Source: Blattamonas nauphoetae
Taxonomy: Eukaryota; Preaxostyla; Oxymonadida
Assembly (NCBI GenBank): GCA_033064195.1
Contig: JARBJD010000461.1
Location: 1 to 47,577 of the forward strand
DNA: 47,577 nt
Direction: 5' to 3'
Each line of letters begins with the position of its first letter. The first letter of the stretch is position 1. Shown here in pieces: positions 1 to 10,828 of the stretch. A model generated the notes under the pieces. The model did no database searches, was not told the DNA's origin, and saw only the letters and a list, made by a program, of their open reading frames with translations. The position numbers and the translations under genes were made by a program.

Positions 1-2
1 GC

Positions 3-257
3 AAAACAACTGCTGGAAAAATTGGTTCGTACATGAATGAGAGAATCTTCATCTCGTTGGACTCAAGCATTCAGCATCAATCTTTCGTGACCTTTACTGT
101 TCTTCACAACAATCAGAGAATCATCAGCACAACAAACAATGATGTCCAGGCTTCTGATTTGATCCCAGTGATCCCAATCGGATCTGATCCCACTAAATAC
201 CTACAATACCATTTCGTTTCTTTCATTTCAAAAAGTCTTCTTATATATGATATTTGA
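3..257 (+). CDS. End of an unrecognised ORF of the fossil element, cut by the window edge
   Basis: An open frame runs from the left edge to a stop at 257. The residues are rich in beta-prone and polar stretches (for example SYMNERIFISLD and LIPVIPIGSD), which would suit a virion structural protein, but I recognise no family. It lies on the same strand as, and just upstream of, the capsid-like genes, so I place it in the same fossil element. The upstream part is outside the window. Confidence 0.3.
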   Translation, partial: KTTAGKIGSYMNERIFISLDSSIQHQSFVTFTVLHNNQRIISTTNNDVQASDLIPVIPIGSDPTKYLQYHFVSFISKSLLIYDI

Positions 258-651
258 ATGGAAAAAAAGTAAAAGGAAAATGGTCACTTCATAGATCATG
301 AAAATGCAAACTTTGGGTGCTGCTGTTTCAGTTTGTTCTACAACAATAATTATTAAAACAAGTCGATAATGCGTTATTATGTCTTCTTTATTTTTTCTCA
401 CCGGGATGTCAAATGAAGGGAATACATCGAAAAAGAAGCGTTGGTGATTGTGATCGTGCGTGTTTTTGGGAAATAAGAGCTGTCTGAAATATTGAAGAGC
501 ATTATGTGAAAACAAGAAGTGAATTGAACATGATTAATGAAGTGATAATGAGAAAATCTCAAAGGAAAAGAGTTGAAATTTGATCTCAGTCCAAATTTAG
601 GCACTGACATCAATTGATCCCAGTTTTACCTATTTTGATGGGACTACTCAG
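258..651. other. Spacer between fossil element genes
   Basis: There is no convincing gene here. Short minus-strand frames exist but show no motif and no codon pattern. The last ~50 bases keep the reading frame of the following capsid-like gene. Confidence 0.4.
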
Positions 652-2061
652 ATGCCTGATGATGTCTCAATGGAATCACACATCTACAATATGATAAAAC
701 CGAAGAGTCAATTGGAGAATCGAAAACATTGTCACACACCTTGGAAAAACGCATGGGAGCATGATGAATCTGTAGCTGGTGTCTATATTCCACTTTCTGA
801 TTTTACAACAACATCTGGAACAGGGGTGTTTCAAGACACAATTGATGTGCCAATTCGCGTGTCAATCAATCTTGAAGATCTTCTCATTTTCTCTGGAATG
901 ACTGACTATCCAAAATGTCTCTTTGGTGATTTGAAATTGAGTGTGCACATGAATGAGGATGCGTTTGTTTGTTGTTCTGTGAATCCTGAACTTACTTTGA
1001 AAGATACACTATCATCACTCGTAACTGGAACAGCAGCAGCACCAACGATTAAAGCAGCAATTCTCAATTGTATTCAACATCGTCCCTATTTCTTGAATAA
1101 CCTTGTCACCTCATGCACAAAGAATTTCGTTCAAATTGGCCAATCATTTCTTCAACCAACCGTTACTAAAGACATTGTTTGTTCAACAGCCAATGCCGTG
1201 ACAACAGAACCAGAATTCGTCGATCAGTACATCTCATTAAACGTCACAAACTATCGGATTGATGATGTGTATTGCATGAGTGCTGGATACAAAATGAAAG
1301 AGGGTGCGATAAAGAATCTGAAGCAGATGTACACAAATCGTCCTGGAACAATTCCGGCAGAAAAGATCTCATTCTATCCATTTCAGAAGACACCAACGGC
1401 AACAGGAATTGATTGTACTCAGCAAATGGTAGTGGTGAATGCCAAGGATATCATGCTTCTCTTCCGTCACTACGACAATGAAGTCACTTGCTTCCACAAT
1501 CCAATGCAGAAGAACATCCAAGTGACTTTACAAAACAGGTATTATCCAGAACAACCAACGACAACTATTGGAGCTCGCTTCTATCAGTTCGCATTATCGA
1601 CTCTCAATCTCGATTCGTACCTAGCTGTTCCTGATGATTTGGAGCGATCACTGACGGATTCTCTCGTTGAAGAGAAACTCACTGGTGACGGAACATATCC
1701 CAATGAAACAATGACAAGAGTTCGTCCAGTTCATGACAATACTGACTTCCTTCTGTGCTTTCCTACTCAAAGAAGTGGATGTCCAACGAACTGCAATGAT
1801 TCCATCAGTTCAAAAGGAAACACTGCGGTCACTTTGAGATCGCATCCAATCTATCAGGGTAATCTTGACACATACTACAATGTTTACAACCCAAGTCAAA
1901 GTGGAGGTGATATGACAACATTTACTCATCCTCCAGCACCGATTCTAGCAACCACTGCAACCACATGGTGGGTACTACGATACAGCAATGGTGAACCAAA
2001 AGTTGAGTACTATCCGAATCACACATTGAAAGCGTTGCATAAAGATTTAGGAATCATGTAG
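652..2061 (+). pseudogene. Capsid-like protein A of the fossil element
   Basis: About 470 residues are readable. The segment with FSGMTDYPKCLFGDLKLSVHM corresponds closely to FDQYPNSIFGNLRLRFHL in the next gene, and both resemble the strand pattern of double-jelly-roll major capsid proteins (a proline-rich turn followed by paired strands). Both genes also end alike: PPILATTATTWWVLRYSNGEP here and PPILALHQATYWLFW there. The two are therefore tandem paralogues, about 50 bp apart. A virion shell role is inferred from the family resemblance. This copy looks incomplete compared with its neighbour, so I treat it as a fossil. Confidence 0.5.
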
Positions 2062-2112
2062 AGACAAAACAGTAAAAGAAATTATTGATATTGTATTTTT
2101 ATTTTTCTATAA

Positions 2113-3806
2113 ATGAGAAGTATCAGATCAAATCAATCCAAACCAACATCGACATTAATTGAGCAAATTGAAGTGCAATCATATCTGCCAAAACAATGGG
2201 ATTCAGAACCTCACATCTACTCCATCCAAGAAGTACATCCAACAAATCCTCCCATGCCATGCAGAATCGGAGATGAGATTGAAGTTCCATTGTGCTATGA
2301 TGGTCATGATGTGACTGAATTTTCGAAGAGTCATCTGCGTATCGATCTCACGATTACTGTTCCATATACATATCCATCAGATGCAGATGCTTCAGAGTCA
2401 GCTGGATTGTTCGGAATGTTCTACGGTTACAAATCATCATCAGATGCCATTCGAGACATGAGACTGGTTGACAGTAAAGGAAACATTATTGACAATACAC
2501 TCCAGAATAATCATGTTCACGAATCATTTCTGTATCATACTTTCAAGTCGTATGAAGAGAAAAACAACATGAAGCATTGCTATAGTCTTTTTGAAAATGT
2601 TCAGAGAATGGATCCAAGTGTGTGTGGATTCTACTATGTTCCAACACTCAATGGGCAGAAAAAACCATACACTGCAACGATTCCACTGGTTATTCCGTTT
2701 GTGAATCTCCTTCCACTGAGTACGTTTGATCAGTATCCAAATTCGATCTTCGGAAATTTACGTTTGAGATTTCATTTGACCACTGATTCACTTGTGTATT
2801 GTCCCATTCGAACTTCAACTGTTGTAAGAAAAACACTTGAGATGATGAAAGATCGATATCCAGATAAAGACGAGCCTCGTCTCGCACCAGAAGGGCAAAT
2901 GAGTCTCATGTTCGATGGAGAATACTCTAATTTGACACAGGAATTTACACAAATTGGTAATCCAATACTTCAATTCGATGACAATATAATGCCTTCTGTG
3001 AATTCATTTTACATTTCATATATCAAAACCAAATCCTTCACAGCCACTGTTCTTTCATCTTCGATAGATACAGTGTCTTCGATTTGTTACGGATATCAAA
3101 TCACTGATGCAACGAAGCAGTCACTCTTCAACACATATTCAAAGACTCTGTATGTCCTGAAAGCTGAAAGAATTGACACACAATCGTTCCAATCACAAGC
3201 AACAGCAATGGGAGTGAGATCAAACATCAGTATCAAGCTCAACAATCTCATGAATCTTATGTGCTTATTCCTGAAAGACCAAATGAATGTACAGTCTTCA
3301 GAAATCCTCATTATGTTGGCTTATTCGAAATGCTTGGATCCAACTTTCCCAATTTCCCGATGTCAACACTCTCGCCAGAGTTCTATCAAATGATGATGGT
3401 GAATGGTGATTTTATCGGTTGTTCCGCGACGGAAGAGTTTGAGAATTCAATCTGTATGTCACGCAATTCTACCTGTTTTGGAAAGGAGTTCAAGAGAACC
3501 AGAGCAGTTACGGATGCTACTTCATTCACATTCATGGTTCCAACAGATCGAAGTGAAATCGCTGGTGGAGAAGAAGGTATTTCAACAGCAGAATCAGTGA
3601 ATATCGTCTACAGAGGATCACCAATCAATCAGGGAGAACTCGATCCATATTTCACCTCAACTCCAGAAGGTCCTCCTCCTCCAATTCTAGCACTACATCA
3701 AGCAACATACTGGTTATTCTGGATTGAAAATGGACAACCACGAGTGCGATATGTCATTGATCGTCGACTCCAAGAAGCGTATGAAGAAGTGAAGAGAGGT
3801 TATTGA
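2113..3806 (+). pseudogene. Capsid-like protein B of the fossil element (damaged)
   Basis: The region covers about 565 codons, in the size range of double-jelly-roll major capsid proteins. The first part has alternating beta-type segments (RIGDEIEVPLCYDGHDV, HLRIDLTITVPYTYP, PYTATIPLVIPFVNLLPL) and the last part repeats the C-terminal signature of protein A (PPILALHQATYW). It looks damaged by about one break. It could alternatively be a minor capsid or spike protein, because two paralogues side by side are unusual for a single-capsid element. Confidence 0.5.
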
Positions 3807-3846
3807 ACAGAACAAATATGATATTTTATTTTTGTCGAAAACAGAA

Positions 3847-4257
3847 ATGGTGAAGCGCTATTTCTCAATTCAGAATTCTCACACTGCTCAATTGCCTCCT
3901 GATTTTACCAATTCCAGAAACCAAAAATATGTTCACTTTCTCGACTGCAAACTTATTCATGTGAAGGAAGAAATTAATGGTAACTCAACTGTCATCTCAA
4001 AAGACATTCCTCAGCACATTACAATCCATGGTGATTGGATCCAGACTGATGCATTCAATGACTCATTTGTTGCTTTCTGTAACGAACAGATTGCGAAGCG
4101 AAAGAAGTGGGAATTAAGCACTCGACAATCAATTGTGAAGATCTGGTTCAAAGACAGTTCTGGTGAATCAATTGAGATGGAAACAACGGAGACAATCAAT
4201 GGAACAATAACCAAAGAGTATTATGAATTTCTGGTTGATCTCATGTTGGAGTATTAA
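3847..4257 (+). CDS. Small unknown protein of the fossil element
   Basis: The ORF encodes about 136 residues from ATG 3847 (an in-frame TTG lies at 3832). It begins MVKRYFSIQNSH and contains NQKYVHFLDCKLIHVKEE and SIVKIWFKDSSGE, a mixture of beta strands and charged stretches with no membrane segment. It lies 40 bp after capsid-like gene B and ends 12 bp before the end of the oppositely oriented S74 gene, so it belongs to the same cluster. I recognise no family; a minor virion protein is a guess from position. Confidence 0.4.
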   Translation: MVKRYFSIQNSHTAQLPPDFTNSRNQKYVHFLDCKLIHVKEEINGNSTVISKDIPQHITIHGDWIQTDAFNDSFVAFCNEQIAKRKKWELSTRQSIVKIWFKDSSGESIEMETTETINGTITKEYYEFLVDLMLEY

Positions 4258-4269
4258 TGCTTCGCATTT

Positions 4270-5207
4270 CTATGATGACGGAGTCATGGTATTAGTCAGG
4301 GAATTATATTTTTGTGAAAGTTCATTGATGAGTGTCTGTTGTTGTCCGACAATGCTACTCAGTTCCTGAATGGCTTTCACACAAAAGCACGAGAGTTCTG
4401 CGTAGTCAACTTGAAGACAATCTGGATTGGATTCATTCACGACTTCAGGAAAGATTTCTTGGATCTGTTGTGCAATCACACCAATGTGTTTCTTCTCACT
4501 TTCCTTCTTCAAGCATTCACATTTCTCTTTGCAGTTCTTCAAGTGTTCTTCATTGGTTTCATTCTCGATTTGTCTTGTAACTTTGTTGATCTTCGAGTCG
4601 AATGTGTTGAATTGATATTGCACAATTTCAACTTTATTCAGTTGTTCAAGAACATCAGGATATGGTTCAATATTTCTTTTCACTCTTCTGTCTGACAGCT
4701 GAGAAAAACTTCCTGTTGTAGATATTGAAAACACTCCTGAACCAGTGTCCTCATCGTAGTAATAGAGTGCTGGTTTGTCACAGGAGACCACATAATAATG
4801 CCATCACCATTGAACTGAATTCCAGAAGTTTCTGCAAGTGATTGTGATATAGAAACGCCAGAAGAAAATGTTGATGCCGGATATGTTCCAGGATACTTCG
4901 GAAGTGATCCTTCTGAGATATTCCACTTCGCTCCATTCACATTGATCAATCCTCCAATTGTTGGTGTCGTGATCGATCCATTTGTGCTCACCACTTTCTG
5001 AATTGAAGATATCGCATTCTTGTGTGCTTCTGTTGTCTTCTGTAGTGAGTCAATCACTGCTGTATTCTCGTTGGTTGTTGAGAGATTATGATCAATCATT
5101 TTCTCAATCATTTGTGAATTGTATTTTTGTCGATTCATTTTGGTTGTTGACTTTTTATGGGAGTAAAAATTCTCCACTGAACAAACCATATCAACTTTTT
5201 TCGTCAT
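4270..5207 (-). pseudogene. Tail-fibre-like gene with peptidase S74 domain (damaged)
   Basis: On the minus strand the C-terminal part carries SDRRVKRNIEPYPDVLEQL, the hallmark of the peptidase S74 intramolecular chaperone domain (the Ser and Lys of the SDxxxK pattern drive self-cleavage in known members). It then has HIGVIAQQIQEIFPEVV and YAELSCFCVKAIQEL, also typical of that domain, and a short coiled-coil end. The N-terminal part has a beta-rich region (GSITTPTIGGLINVNG). S74 domains trim phage tail spikes and occur on fibre-like proteins of some Polinton-like viruses. It appears damaged by about one break. The domain call is strong; the role in this element is inferred. Confidence 0.65.
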
Positions 5208-5356
5208 TGATTTGACTTTCCTCTATTTCAATCATCACTTCACATCAAGAAATTTGCCTCATTATGCACAATTCTGACATTTCGTTTGCGTAAATGAAGA
5301 ATGGGTGGAAGATCTACAACAATGGGAAGAACAACGCCAACTCTCGATTCTGATGT

Positions 5357-5923
5357 TTGCCACCATTTCTGTTCCTGATATTGTTTTCACAGCTCATTCG
5401 AAAACTCTCCTTCGTGCTCGGATTCAATCCTCAACCATACTTAAGCGTTAAGCCAAGTACAGCTCTTCAGATGCTGTGCGAGCTGTTGGGATGCGGAGGT
5501 CCAAGGCGTACTCTGCCGCAACTGTGTAAGTACATTCGGTATCTTCTCTGCCGAGTGTTTTTCGCTCTTCAAAATGTTATTCCACATTCGCTCTATCGAA
5601 TCCAGTCTCGAACTCTTCTACAAATACGTATCCTCATCGACAAAGGGTTGGATGAATGTAATTTCGATGGACAACGCGACCTTGTATCTCTATTGGTGGT
5701 GGGAGTCAATTTCACAATGACGACGAAGGAACACTATCAAGAATTTCTAAGCATGGAGGAAACTAATGATGTTGATCAAATCCGCGTTGAAACCTCAAAA
5801 TCAGCGCACGACACAATCGAAGCACTGATTGTGTCACTAAACACCGTTCCGACCGAAAGCAATTCGCCGTCGTTCATCCCTTTGGACGATAGCTTAAATC
5901 AGAGCGATGCGCGGGATGGTTAG
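5357..5923 (+). CDS. Unrecognised ORF, doubtful
   Basis: The frame is open for 188 codons, beginning with a hydrophobic stretch (PPFLFLILFSQLI) and ending with an acidic tail (SLNQSDARDG). I recognise no domain. The other two forward frames also have coding-like islands here (for example KYSSSDAVRAVGMRRSKAYS, helix-turn-helix-like), so the true frame is uncertain and a worn gene is possible. It lies beyond the recognisable end of the fossil element, so I cannot say whether it belongs to it. Confidence 0.2.
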   Translation: MPPFLFLILFSQLIRKLSFVLGFNPQPYLSVKPSTALQMLCELLGCGGPRRTLPQLCKYIRYLLCRVFFALQNVIPHSLYRIQSRTLLQIRILIDKGLDECNFDGQRDLVSLLVVGVNFTMTTKEHYQEFLSMEETNDVDQIRVETSKSAHDTIEALIVSLNTVPTESNSPSFIPLDDSLNQSDARDG

Positions 5924-6707
5924 TTTGTTCACTTTTGTTCAAAGATTTCCAATCATTCGATTTTTTGTTTCTCTAAATTTGATGAAAAGCCGCCTTCTTT
6001 CCAGAGACACCAGGTGAAATGAAGAGTAGAAGAAAAGTTAGTTTTGAAATCTTTTTCACGATAATTATCAATAACAGTATTCAATCAAAAAACAGTGAAA
6101 CGTTATCACCTCTCTATCAAAAGATCAATGTGTAAATTTCGTAGAACCAGAACACTACAAAAAGTAGTCAATCAAAACGGTAAAGAAAAGAGAACACATT
6201 CACTTGGAGAGTCTAGAAGCCTATGTGATATGAATTTTAATCCGAGAAAAATGATACAAACCAAAAAGTCGCGTGAACGTGAAAGCTGAGTTCAATGTGA
6301 TGGATGTCTAGGAAACTCATGAAAAAATTCATACTTTCTGAAACCGATGTGTTACACAAGATATTGAATTTGCCTGAAAGAAAAGAAAGTACATAGCGAG
6401 AAAAGTGATGCGTGGTACATACGTTGTTAACTTTTTGTATAAGATGATCTGATGAAAATCAAAGAGAATACCGAAGGAAAATGACATACATATTTCCGAT
6501 TCAATTTTAGCGGGCCAGTTAGCTACCTAAGTATTTGTGGACACATCGATCTTTAGCCTCAATGGTTTGATCCTCTCATCTCATTCCTGACGTCTCTTTA
6601 CTGTTTCGTTTAGGTGTGTTATGCTTTCTACTTTCACATTTGTTCTCTCTTCTTTTTTGTCTCTTCATTCTTGTTCTCGATCCTTCACTTTTTTCTGTCT
6701 CTCTCGT
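5924..6707. other. Non-coding, no feature seen
   Basis: AT-rich sequence with only short, low-quality open frames and no repeat unit that I can follow. Confidence 0.5.
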
Positions 6708-7960
6708 TCAGGTACATCACATTGTTTTATGAACGGTGGTTTCATTCCCAACTTGTTTTGAACAGGTTTGCTCCATTTTTGAATTCATTATTTCCTAAAA
6801 CACATTTATGTACCGTCTCTGATCGAACCATTGATAACCTCAGATCTTAGGTACACCGTTGCTTCTTATCGCTTAAAAGAATGTGTCACAACCGACAAAT
6901 CACAAGTATGTTATTCTTTTTTATTCATCTCTTCATAAAACACATTCTCGTACTCGATTTATGTGATCATCAAACTCAGGTACACTATGCTGTCTTATAA
7001 CCCGAAAGTATGTTTCACCGATGCATTTCAACAGGTTTGCTCTCGTTTTTGATAAATCTTTTTATAAGACACACTATTGTACCAGAATTTTCACTTCACT
7101 TTTGTTGTTCTCTGTTTTGGTACACCACTTCACTTTATACTCTCATTTTCACTTCATTGTCAGTTTTTTCTCATTGTCTCTCACTTTTTTCAAAAATTAA
7201 AATTTAAAATGACGTGAACAAAATTTGGATCTTCATCTTTGCTCAAAAAACTTCGTGATTCATCGATAAAATTGTATGCGTTGGTACACCACTTTGTTTT
7301 ACTTTGATTCAACTTTCATTTCACCTTTTACACTTCACTACTCTTCGATTTGTGCTCTTCATTTTTTCTAAAACACAACGGTGTACCAACAAAACGCGAT
7401 CTGAAGTGATCATCCAGATCAGGTACACCACTTCACCTTATCGTTTCATTTCACAACTATTTGATTTCAATTCTCTTTTTTGATCAAAACAAGGTAGAAC
7501 ACAGAACTAAAAATGTTTGATCGTCAAGATAAAAATGAACTGTGAGATCTGGTACATGAATGTGTTTTATCACTTCAAACCTTGTTTCACTTCACAATTT
7601 TGATCTCTTTATTGACATTTTTGCTCTAATCTTTCATAAAACAAAGTGGTGTACCAACGAGACTCAATCTGAAATGATCGGTGAGATCTGGTACATTAAT
7701 GTGTTTTATCTTTTAGTTTTCACTTCACTCACTCTTAATTCCTCTTGTTTTCTGAAATTTCGTTGAACGCGTTCATAAGGTGAAGTGATGTACCAACGAA
7801 GTGAGAAAAACAATGATTGGAGAGATCTGGTACGTCACTTCACCTTATCGTTTCATTCTCACTTCATTTACATTTTAGTACTCTAGTTTTGTGAAATTTA
7901 GATGAAGATGTTCATCAAACTCAATACTTTCCCACCATTTTCACTATTTCCATTTCACCA
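6708..7960. repeat. Diverged ~140-bp tandem units with a GGTGTACC/GGTACACC dyad
   Basis: A GGTACA(C/T) word followed by a pyrimidine-rich stretch such as CACTTCACCTTATCG recurs at about 6708, 6850, 6979, 7119, 7283, 7422, 7551, 7690 and 7829, with spacings of 129-164 bp (mean 140). Several units also carry the reverse complement GGTGTACC about 42 bp upstream (7380 paired with 7422; 7648 paired with 7690), enclosing GATCTG...CAGATC or a similar inner dyad. Units are strongly diverged outside these words. No coding potential is seen. This could be an old satellite or an array of structured elements. Confidence 0.6.
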
Positions 7961-9214
7961 TTCACTATCATACTTGCCCACTTCATTTTAGCTTCATTCA
8001 CCTTCATTTGGTCTAATTAAGAGAAAAGTCGACGAAAAATGAAGTATTGTGATGTGCTCGTGAAGTGTGAATGACTGAAAAATGGGTTGTAAAATGAGGG
8101 AATGAAGAGGAGAGTTGAATACCTGAAATGTGAAACGTGGAAAGTGAAATGAGAGATGAAAGGTGTTGAAGTTGTTTAAGCTTAGACAAACGGTATGATG
8201 GAAAACACATAAAACCAACATTATGAAAAACTAGTCGTCAAAAGTGTCGTGAAAATTCAGTACTCCCTCCTCGAAAGGTGAGAAAGAAGATGTGATGTGA
8301 GAAAATCGAGGCAAAAATCGATATGAGTGAAAAGTTGGTGAAAATGTGGTGCAAAAGGTGCGTTCAAAAAGAGGACTATGAAGGTGAGGTGATCGGGAAC
8401 CTAGGAAAAGCGTCGGAAGGACGCAAATGTGAAGATTTTGAAAAATCTAACGTAAAAAACGAAAACTGACGAAAAAGTGGTGAAAGATGACGTGAAAAGT
8501 GAGGTTGAAAAGTGTCACCAAAAGGCGACTCCGAGCGAAATGAAGTGTAAAAACGCAAATAGGAGGCAAAAGTGATCCTAAAAGTGAAGTGCTGAAAGCG
8601 CATACATTTTTAAAATTCGGAGAAACTCGAAAATGGAATATGGGTTGATCTAGAAAAATCCCGATCCGGCCTTGATCTAACCAAAAATCCCAAAAGTGTT
8701 TTTTATCGCGAATTTCACCTTCTGAAATCGATTTTGTAATTTTAGAAGGTGTTTGAGGTGTATTTGAGCCATATAGCAGCAGTTTTAAGCAAGTTCTGAA
8801 AATCGACTTTTTGGTCACTTTTTCGACCACAGTTCGGTACGTAGCTCCACGAATTCTCAACCGATTTTCATCAGGATTGTTTTGATCGACGACTCACATC
8901 GTCTCCGACATTTTAGAAATTTTTTCGATTTTTTTCGAAGTGGTTCTCAAGTTGGATTCACTTTGTTCGAGTTCAAAAGTGAAAAAACATCGAAAAAAGT
9001 GACAACATTTTTGGAATATGACAAAAATTTGCTTCAAAATTGACGCTTAAAATGAGGTCGAAATATTGGACATATTTTTGGAATTGAGGTCAAATATTGG
9101 CATCATTGAAATGGCCTAAATTCCTTTTAATACAAGATTTAGAAATGGTCAATCGGAATTGACTTTTCGTTTCTGATTTCAACGACTATTTCAATCTGGT
9201 TCCCAAATCGTCTA
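7961..9214. other. Non-coding, purine-skewed stretch
   Basis: From about 8020 to 8620 the plus strand becomes purine-rich (GTGAAAAG-type words), the reverse of the pyrimidine-rich stretch to its left. From 8620 to 9214 the sequence is AT-rich and unpatterned. Short open frames on both strands lack recognisable domains. It adjoins the 3'-truncated Mutator-like transposase fragment, but I find no further catalytic core. Confidence 0.4.
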
Positions 9215-9886
9215 CTATACTACTAACTCCCACTTAAAGAATGTGGCATCGACACATATCATTGGAAGACAATTTTCGAGAATTGTATTTCCATGAGGAA
9301 CTACAAAAATACAATTGTCGAATATGTTGTCGATTGAATTGACAGTAAAATGTGCGGTTGGATTCTGAGTACAAATTTCGAAGAGAATCGATGGTAATCG
9401 ACTCCATTCCTCTTCCATTGTTATGGATCGATGAGCTTCGACATCTTTTCTGATTTGGCGTGATGCTTCGAGAGAAATTTCTGATCCAAAAGTTGAAAAA
9501 ATATGCTCTTTCGTCGATTGTCGAGAACAGAAACTGGTGCTTGGAGGGTTCTTGAGGAGGGTATTGGTGATAATGGCAGCAGGAAGCTGAGGACTTTTGC
9601 CACATGGTGTATTTTTGTGTTGATCCTGACAATTTTCGATTTTCCAACGCTGTTCCTGATCTTTCTTCAGAAAGATTCGAAAGGGGCATTCCGATGTCCG
9701 ACAGGAAACTACGAAGGTGTCTGGTTTTGGTGTACCCAAACTAGTTTTCTGATTTGTTCGAACTTTAAACTGAGGAGAGAATCTATGCGAAGCCGCATAA
9801 AGCCAGAAAAATTCTTTCGCATCCCGATCAGAATTGAACGATTGGCCGATGTGAATATCGTAGGAGTGATGGTGGAAGAATGTCAT
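9215..9886 (-). pseudogene. Mutator-like (MULE) transposase, N-terminal relic
   Basis: The 223-codon frame has the MuDR-type N-terminal DNA-binding region: a Cys/His cluster (CRTSECPFRIFL, then WKIENCQDQHKNTPC) preceded by FNSDRDAKEFFWLYAASHRF. After about 130 residues comes PMICVDATFFKWE, matching the first catalytic aspartate block of MULE transposases (VDxTxxK). The frame stops five residues later, so the rest of the DDE core, the CxxC-H region and the SWIM finger are missing. This is a truncated copy, not a working transposase. No terminal inverted repeat was found around it. A long-TIR MULE at 41,520-45,676 shows that the superfamily has been active in this genome. Confidence 0.7.
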
Positions 9887-10000
9887 AAGTAGAATGGTTC
9901 AGATCAAATGCGAATAAACACACAGCAGACAGGAATGTCGCGTAAGCAGCTAGTCCTGTCTCGATGGTGTGTGTCTCCTCTGATTGTTACCTTCTCTTCT

Positions 10001-10828
10001 CACTTTAGATCTCATTATGAGGAATTATGAAAGATCCTTTTGGATTGCTGATGAAGAGACGACAATGCGTTCGCGTGGATGTTGACCCTCATCACGGCTC
10101 TGTGCTGTATGTCTCCTTTTATTTTTACCTTCACTTCTCACTTTAGATCTCATTATGAGGAATTATGAAAGATCCTTTTGGATTGCTGATGAAGAGACGA
10201 CAATGCGTTCGCGTGGATGTTGACCCTCATCACGGCTCTGTGCTGTATGTCTCCTTTTATTTTTACCTTCTCTTCTCACTTTAGATCTCATTATGAGGAA
10301 TTATGAAAGATCCTTTTGGATTGCTGATGAAGAGACGACAATGCGTTCGCGTGGATGTTGACCCTCATCACGGCTCTGTGCTGTATGTCTCCTTTTATTT
10401 TTACCTTCACTTCTCACTTTAGATCTCATTATGAGGAATTATGAAAGATCCTTTTGGATTGCTGATGAAGAGACGACAATGCGTTCGCGTGGATGTTGAC
10501 CCTCATCACGGCTCTGTGCTGTATGTCTCCTTTTATTTTTACCTTCTCTTCTCACTTTAGATCTCATTATGAGGAATTATGAAAGATCCTTTTGGATTGC
10601 TGATGAAGAGACGACAATGCGTTCGCGTGGATGTTGACCCTCATCACGGCTCTGTGCTGTATGTCTCCTTTTATTTTTACCTTCACTTCTCACTTTAGAT
10701 CTCATTATGAGGAATTATGAAAGATCCTTTTGGATTGCTGATGAAGAGACGACAATGCGTTCGCGTGCACGATGACCCTCCTGAGGGCTCTGTGCTGTAT
10801 CTCTCCTTTTATTTTTACCTTCACTTTG
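10001..10828. repeat. 138-bp satellite, six near-identical units
   Basis: The word CACTTTAGATCTCATTATG starts at 10001, 10139, 10277, 10415, 10553 and 10691, exactly 138 bp apart. Units are nearly identical except that the stretch before CACTTTAG alternates between CTTCTCTTCT and CTTCACTTCT, giving a 276-bp higher-order dimer. The last unit diverges near its end (GCACGATGACCCTCCTGAGG in place of GGATGTTGACCCTCATCACG). Each unit holds a 40-nt GTATGT...TTTAG stretch with the look of a local intron. All plus frames contain stops; the minus strand offers a 42-codon ORF per unit that is probably chance. Confidence 0.9.

Larger units (their letters stand above)
1..5215. mobile_element. Fossil capsid-bearing Polinton-like element (partial)
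   Basis: A cluster of genes without introns, AT-richer than the host genes to the right, contains two tandem related proteins that look like double-jelly-roll major capsid proteins, a small unknown ORF, and a minus-strand gene with a peptidase-S74 (intramolecular chaperone) domain as found on tail fibres and spikes. This combination fits Polintons and Polinton-like viruses. No polymerase, integrase, packaging ATPase, protease or terminal repeat is visible, and the element continues past the left edge. The right limit is not marked by a repeat I can see; 5215 is where the last recognisable part ends. It looks broken, with roughly three or so breaks in the visible part. The proteins are still well preserved, so it is probably not very old. 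Family assignment is inference from fold-like patterns. Confidence 0.55.

Noticed and set aside
9503-9892. Plus-strand 129-codon frame
   Set aside because: It is antisense to the MULE transposase relic, whose zinc cluster and DDE block are convincing on the minus strand.
10001-10828. CRISPR-like array
   Set aside because: Units are directly adjacent and nearly identical over their full 138 bp, with no unique spacers, in a eukaryotic context; it is a satellite.
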